Made by a program: the position numbers and the translations under genes. From positions 1 to 9,752 of the forward strand of contig JABDIZ010000423.1 in NCBI GenBank assembly GCA_013003465.1: 9,752 bases of DNA, given 5' to 3'. The notes below the pieces were generated by a model. The model was not told the DNA's origin. It did no database searches and saw only the letters and a list, made by a program, of their open reading frames with translations. Below are positions 7,128 to 9,752 of the stretch, piece by piece. How positions within the stretch are numbered: the stretch's first letter is position 1; the number at the start of each line of letters is the position of its first letter. This DNA is from Rhodothermaceae bacterium. GTDB lineage: Bacteria > Bacteroidota > Rhodothermia > Rhodothermales > Rubricoccaceae.

Positions 7128-7544
7128 TCACGCGTCCGGCGCATCCGGGATGACCGTGCCTGCATGCGGCCGAGCATCCTGCCCGATGTTCAACCGATCT
7201 GGCAGGTCGTCGCGCTGCGGCTCCGGGTTGACGAGTCCACCAGTCAGCGGCGTCTCCAGCGCCGTAACGAAGGGCGCCACCACGGCGAAGAGGAACTCCT
7301 GCTGGAATTCGTAGAAGTCCGCGTCGAAGCCGGCGGCGTCGCCTTCGTGCCCCGCGATGTCGAGGTAGAAGATGCGCGGCCAGGCCGGGAAGCGCGCCTG
7401 TGCGTCCCGCAGCAGGTCGAACACCGCCTGCGCCGCGTCTCCGAACGTATCCTCGGGCGCAACGATGTGGTAGAGGGCCACGGTGTTGTCGAAGCCCATG
7501 TGGAGGCCCGGCGCCTCCGGCTTGTTGTAGTCGGGGATAAACAT
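7128..7544 (-). CDS. Small conserved-looking cytoplasmic protein of unknown function
   Basis: This 138-residue protein has no signal peptide or membrane segment. I do not recognise a named domain. It starts MFIPDYNKPEAPG and contains FDNTVALYHIV, a helix AAQAVFDLLRDAQARFP, a hydrophobic strand RIFYLDIAGHEG, and an aromatic helix FYEFQQEFLFAVVAPFVTAL. It ends with a Pro/Asp-rich tail, which suggests a small alpha/beta fold. Codon use is strongly GC-biased at third positions, as in real genes here. I place the start at the ATG at 7544. An in-frame GTG at 7595 would overlap the stop of the upstream GAF-PAS gene as GTGA and add 17 low-complexity residues, but those look like spacer. With the ATG start the gap to the upstream gene is 47 bases, so the two are probably co-transcribed. 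I have the impression that relatives exist in other Rhodothermota, but that needs a search. Confidence 0.8.
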   Translation of the reverse strand: MFIPDYNKPEAPGLHMGFDNTVALYHIVAPEDTFGDAAQAVFDLLRDAQARFPAWPRIFYLDIAGHEGDAAGFDADFYEFQQEFLFAVVAPFVTALETPLTGGLVNPEPQRDDLPDRLNIGQDARPHAGTVIPDAPDA

Positions 7545-7591
7545 GGCCCCAAGGTACCCTGACCCGGCGCCCTCTGTCCTCCCCGAAGGGT

Positions 7592-8401
7592 TCACACCCG
7601 TCGTTCTCGGACGGCGGTCACCCGGAGGGCACGCCCGTCGTGGGGGAACGTCGCAGCACTCACCTCGACCTGGGCCTCGCTGCCATCGGCTCGCACCATT
7701 GCGGCCTCATACCGCCCGCCGATGGATAAACGATCTCGTACGTCCGCAATCAAGCGCTCCGGCACATACGCCAGCATATCCCGGCCAATCAAGGCCTCGA
7801 CGTTGTCCAAACCAAGCAGTTGTGCCGCATAGTCATTGGCGTCGAGAATGATGCCCCCATCCAGAATGAAGAGGGCCTCGAATACGGTGTCGCTCAACGC
7901 CTGAAAGCGTGTCTCTGCCTCGGCACGAGCGGTGGACTGGTCGGCTTGCGCGTGCACGTGGAGCAGATCGGCCACGAGCGAGGCGCATTCAGTGAGGTGT
8001 TCCGCTTGCGTCGCATCGAGCGGACGCGGCACCTCATCAAGGAGGCACACGCCCCCGAGGACTCGCCCGTCAGGCGCATCCACCCGCGCGTAGGCGAAGA
8101 ACCGCGCGTCGGCGGGTAGCACGAGACGTGCGTCCCGCGTCGCGTCCTCGACTACCACCAGGGCGGCGTCCGCTGGAAGCGAGGTGCACGCCAACCGAAG
8201 ATCCGGGGTGGCTGTACCCAAGTGCCCGTAGCTGACAGGGAGAGCGATGCCATCGCCCCCACCGTCGAATCGGACCACTTGGACAAAGGGCACCTCGAAC
8301 GCACCACTCATCAACCGAGCTGCCCGCGTGAGGGCAACGGTAGCAGGATCAGAGGCCGAGGCTGGAAGAGCGGGGGGAGACGATGCAGTCGTGCTTCCCA
8401 T
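7592..8401 (-). CDS. GAF-PAS sensor protein without an output domain
   Basis: This 269-residue soluble protein has a GAF-like domain at about 18-148 (LTRAARLMSGAFEVPFVQVV ... LVVVEDATRDARLV ... GGVCLLDEVPRPLD). A short charged linker helix follows (ADQSTARAEAETRFQAL), then a PAS domain at about 166-266 (FEALFILDGGIILDANDYAA ... YEAAMVRADGSEAQVEVSA). The GAF part resembles those of bacterial sensor kinases but lacks the SFC stretch often seen in that subgroup. There is no histidine kinase, GGDEF, EAL or DNA-binding domain: the protein stops where the PAS domain ends. It may act as a stand-alone ligand or redox sensor that works through a partner, perhaps the 7128-7544 product. The ATG at 8401 is preferred; an in-frame GTG two codons upstream (8407) is an alternative. 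It follows the 8483 gene after 81 bases and is probably in the same transcript as the small gene downstream. Domain calls are good; the signal is unknown. Confidence 0.9.
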   Translation of the reverse strand: MGSTTASSPPALPASASDPATVALTRAARLMSGAFEVPFVQVVRFDGGGDGIALPVSYGHLGTATPDLRLACTSLPADAALVVVEDATRDARLVLPADARFFAYARVDAPDGRVLGGVCLLDEVPRPLDATQAEHLTECASLVADLLHVHAQADQSTARAEAETRFQALSDTVFEALFILDGGIILDANDYAAQLLGLDNVEALIGRDMLAYVPERLIADVRDRLSIGGRYEAAMVRADGSEAQVEVSAATFPHDGRALRVTAVRERRV

Positions 8402-8406
8402 GGGCA

Positions 8407-8424
8407 CGTCGGAAGCCGCCGACG
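8407..8424 (-). repeat. Inverted repeat at the start of the GAF-PAS gene
   Basis: CGTCGG and CCGACG form a perfect 6-bp stem with a six-base loop, ending five bases before the ATG at 8401. In the RNA it would place a hairpin over the usual ribosome binding region. A competing small hairpin (CGCC/GGCG, 8423-8434) overlaps it, so two alternative folds are possible. This could be chance in GC-rich DNA. Confidence 0.25.
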
Positions 8425-8482
8425 CCGAAGGGCGCCAGTCCGGCTCTCTATCGGCCGGTGCCGGTCGCGACTTTAGGCCGTT

Positions 8483-9379
8483 CTAGCGGACGAGCATCAA
8501 AGGCCGCGTCTGTGCACCCTCCGCTGAGGTCACTGTCAGGAAGTAGAGGCCCGCGGCCAGCCCAGCCGCATTCACCTGGAGGGTGTGCGCGCCCGCGGGC
8601 CGCGTGCTCTGTTCGATCAGGCGGACGGTGCGGCCCCGCCCATCGCGCAGTACCGCCGTGACCGCCCCGGACTCGGCGAGCGTGAGGGTGGCCTGGGCAT
8701 CGCCGCGAGACGGGTTGGGATAGACTGCCCCCAGTTCCAGGGCCAGCGGCAGGGCATCTGGCTCGTTGGCGGTCGTCGTACGCGTCAGGGTGTGCGTGGC
8801 CGTGTAGATCAAGTCGCCAGCATCCGGGGCGAAGTTGGAATTGGACGCATTCCCGGCGACATAGAAGACTACTTCCGGTGGCGACTCACCTTCATCCGGT
8901 GCGACCCAGGAGAAGCTCCACGATGTTTCGTTGGCCGTCGTGTGTGTGACATAGTTCGTGTCGGGCTCCGCTCCGGCTGGAGCGAACTGGACCGACATCG
9001 AGCCCCCGAGGTCGAACGAACCTATATGCTCGAGAGGGGTCCCAGAATCGGGGACCCGTGCGGAGAGTTGGAAGCCTTGCCGCGGTGAGCCAACGACGGG
9101 GGGAGTCGTGTTATCCACCGTCACTGTGATGGCGATGGTTTCGCCGGGCGTATAGGTAGCAGGGGCATCAATGGTGACCGAGCCTGTGCCCGTGTTCGGT
9201 GGATTCGGGTCGCTTTGCCCGCCGCTGTGACAGGCATTGCAGACGTCTTCAGGGCCAGAGAATCCGGGCGGTACTCCCGAGGAAAACGAATAAGCCGGAA
9301 CATGAGTGGCAGCGAGCAACAGAACGCTGCCGAGGACAGACACCGCGAGGCCGCCGAGAAGCGGGCGAATAATGGTCAT
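8483..9379 (-). CDS. Exported CxxCH protein with choice-of-anchor-V-like domain and T9SS sorting domain
   Basis: This 298-residue protein is exported by Sec (signal peptide about 1-30, with the hydrophobic run VSVLGSVLLLAA). It is then probably carried to the surface by the type IX secretion system. Soon after the signal lies SSGVPPGFSGPEDVCNACHS, containing Cys47-x-x-Cys50-His51, a classic covalent haem attachment motif. Residues about 65-200 form a beta-sandwich (YTPGETIAITVTVDN, QGFQLSARV, TSWSFSWVAPDEG) that fits the choice-of-anchor V pattern of a CxxCH followed by an immunoglobulin-like domain. Residues about 216-298 are a T9SS type A sorting domain: AVYPNPSRG, VTAVLRDGRGRTVRLI, GLAAGLYFLTVTS, ending TRPLMLVR. 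No distal axial ligand can be assigned, and no cytochrome maturation genes are nearby. It is first in the minus-strand run, divergent from the 9487 gene, and has a C-tract leader. The sorting domain is near certain; haem binding is inference. Confidence 0.93.
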   Translation of the reverse strand: MTIIRPLLGGLAVSVLGSVLLLAATHVPAYSFSSGVPPGFSGPEDVCNACHSGGQSDPNPPNTGTGSVTIDAPATYTPGETIAITVTVDNTTPPVVGSPRQGFQLSARVPDSGTPLEHIGSFDLGGSMSVQFAPAGAEPDTNYVTHTTANETSWSFSWVAPDEGESPPEVVFYVAGNASNSNFAPDAGDLIYTATHTLTRTTTANEPDALPLALELGAVYPNPSRGDAQATLTLAESGAVTAVLRDGRGRTVRLIEQSTRPAGAHTLQVNAAGLAAGLYFLTVTSAEGAQTRPLMLVR

Positions 9380-9385
9380 AGGGTC

Positions 9386-9391
9386 GGGGGG
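9386..9391 (-). promoter_or_regulatory. C-tract in place of a Shine-Dalgarno, 9379 gene
   Basis: Six C residues lie six bases before the ATG at 9379, with no purine-rich ribosome binding site. This is the longest of four such tracts ahead of minus-strand genes in this window. Confidence 0.35.
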
Positions 9392-9409
9392 ATGAAACGA
9401 GCGGCCTAG

Positions 9410-9419
9410 CCGGAATATA
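9410..9419 (-). promoter_or_regulatory. Candidate promoter -7 element for the 9379 gene
   Basis: On the minus strand this reads TATATTCCGG, 30 bases upstream of the ATG. It partly fits the Bacteroidota TAnnTTTG element and shares nine of ten bases with the element at 803-812. I see no TTTG at the expected -33 spacing, so the call is tentative. Confidence 0.3.
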
Positions 9420-9455
9420 GAGGCAGGACTGTACGTTCTCGCCCTTCCCGAGTAC

Positions 9456-9463
9456 TAGCTTGA
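9456..9463 (+). promoter_or_regulatory. Candidate promoter -7 element for the 9487 lipoprotein gene
   Basis: TAGCTTGA resembles TAnnTTTG and lies 23 bases before the ATG at 9487. The same seven bases, TAGCTTG, occur in the candidate promoter of the TonB-dependent gene (4509-4516, minus strand). No convincing -33 element is visible. The two divergent promoters would lie within 107 bases of each other. Confidence 0.25.
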
Positions 9464-9486
9464 ACGGTTCACCTTTGCTCCTACCG

Positions 9487-9752
9487 ATGGTCGCTTCCCG
9501 CTTCCGATTTTGCCGAGCACTGCTCTCGCTCTTCGCTGCCGCCAGCCTGGTGGGATGCGTTGCAGACACGGATCCGCTGCCTCCCCCCGACTACTCTGCG
9601 CTTCGTAGCGAGTGGCAGGTGCTCACGGCCGCCCGCGATAGCCTCTTCCGCTCGGAGGCCTCGCCCCTCCTGCCCACCGACCGCGCGGCGTTCGACGGGC
9701 TCGCCTACTTCGCGTATGACTCTACCGCCGCCTTTAGTGCCCGGGTCTATCC
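9487..9752 (+). CDS. DUF1684-family lipoprotein, N-terminal part (runs off the right edge)
   Basis: An ATG at 9487 opens a frame of 88 codons plus two bases with no stop before the edge. Residues 1-23 are a lipoprotein signal peptide with a hydrophobic core (ALLSLFAAAS) and lipobox LVGC, so Cys24 would be lipidated. The mature part has the start of a DUF1684 domain: SEWQVLTAARDSLF (41-54), the family's Trp/Arg/Phe helix; SPLLP (59-63); and FDGLAYFAYD (69-78), matching the usual F-x-GL-x-YF-x-x-D pattern. DUF1684 proteins are usually around 200 residues, so more than half is missing here. Their biochemical function is not established. This is the only plus-strand gene in the window, divergent from the 9379 gene. 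The leader has neither a Shine-Dalgarno nor a C-tract. Family recognition rests on the partial pattern. Confidence 0.85.
   Translation, partial: MVASRFRFCRALLSLFAAASLVGCVADTDPLPPPDYSALRSEWQVLTAARDSLFRSEASPLLPTDRAAFDGLAYFAYDSTAAFSARVY

Noticed and set aside
7545..7595. GTG start at 7595 for the small gene, giving a GTGA overlap with the GAF-PAS stop
   Set aside because: The 17 added residues are Gly/Ser/Arg-rich and do not resemble the rest of the protein, while an ATG follows at 7544. It is kept as an alternative only.
7592..8401. Frameshifted or truncated sensor kinase
   Set aside because: The frame ends cleanly at the PAS boundary, and neither the 47-base gap nor the next gene encodes kinase motifs in any frame, so an intact output-less protein is the simpler reading.
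9249..9569. A 106-codon minus-strand frame across the divergent intergenic region
   Set aside because: It spans the start regions of both the 9379 gene and the 9487 lipoprotein gene, in other frames, and has no domain or plausible leader.

Overview
The window is GC-rich. It carries a nearly gapless run of six genes on the minus strand, plus the start of one gene on the plus strand at the right edge. Several traits point to the Bacteroidota, most likely the high-GC Rhodothermota (Salinibacter/Rhodothermus/Rubricoccus-like bacteria): a type IX secretion (T9SS) type A C-terminal sorting domain, a TonB-dependent Oar-like receptor with an N-terminal carboxypeptidase-regulatory-like domain, a choice-of-anchor-V-type CxxCH protein, and start codons without Shine-Dalgarno sequences. 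This placement is inferred from protein families; there is no rRNA or marker gene here.

Layout in order of minus-strand transcription, from right to left. At 9487-9752 (+), divergent from the rest, is the N-terminal part of a DUF1684-type lipoprotein. At 8483-9379 is an exported protein with one c-type haem motif and a T9SS sorting domain. At 7592-8401 is a soluble GAF-PAS sensor with no output domain. At 7128-7544 is a small conserved-looking cytoplasmic protein of unknown function. At 4626-7043 is an exported S9 (DPP IV/prolyl oligopeptidase-like) serine peptidase with an intact catalytic triad. At 982-4395 is a large Oar-like TonB-dependent outer-membrane protein. At 1-730 is the N-terminal part of another exported protein that runs off the left edge.

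Most of the products act at or beyond the cell envelope: a surface haem-motif protein, an exported peptidase, an outer-membrane transporter and a secreted protein. The peptidase followed by the TonB-dependent protein suggests, without proving, peptide handling or protein export at the outer membrane. The GAF-PAS protein and the small protein after it are the only clearly cytoplasmic products and may be a signalling pair.

The gaps between genes are short (47 to 251 bases) and hold structure: a very stable two-hairpin block after the TonB-dependent gene, a hairpin after the peptidase gene, a hairpin in the long TonB-gene leader, a five-tract G-quadruplex motif just ahead of the peptidase gene, and C-tracts where a Shine-Dalgarno would normally lie in four leaders. 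No tRNA, rRNA, CRISPR array, insertion sequence or phage gene was seen. I found no multigene system I would call clearly new; the best leads are the GAF-PAS/small-protein pair and the leader elements.
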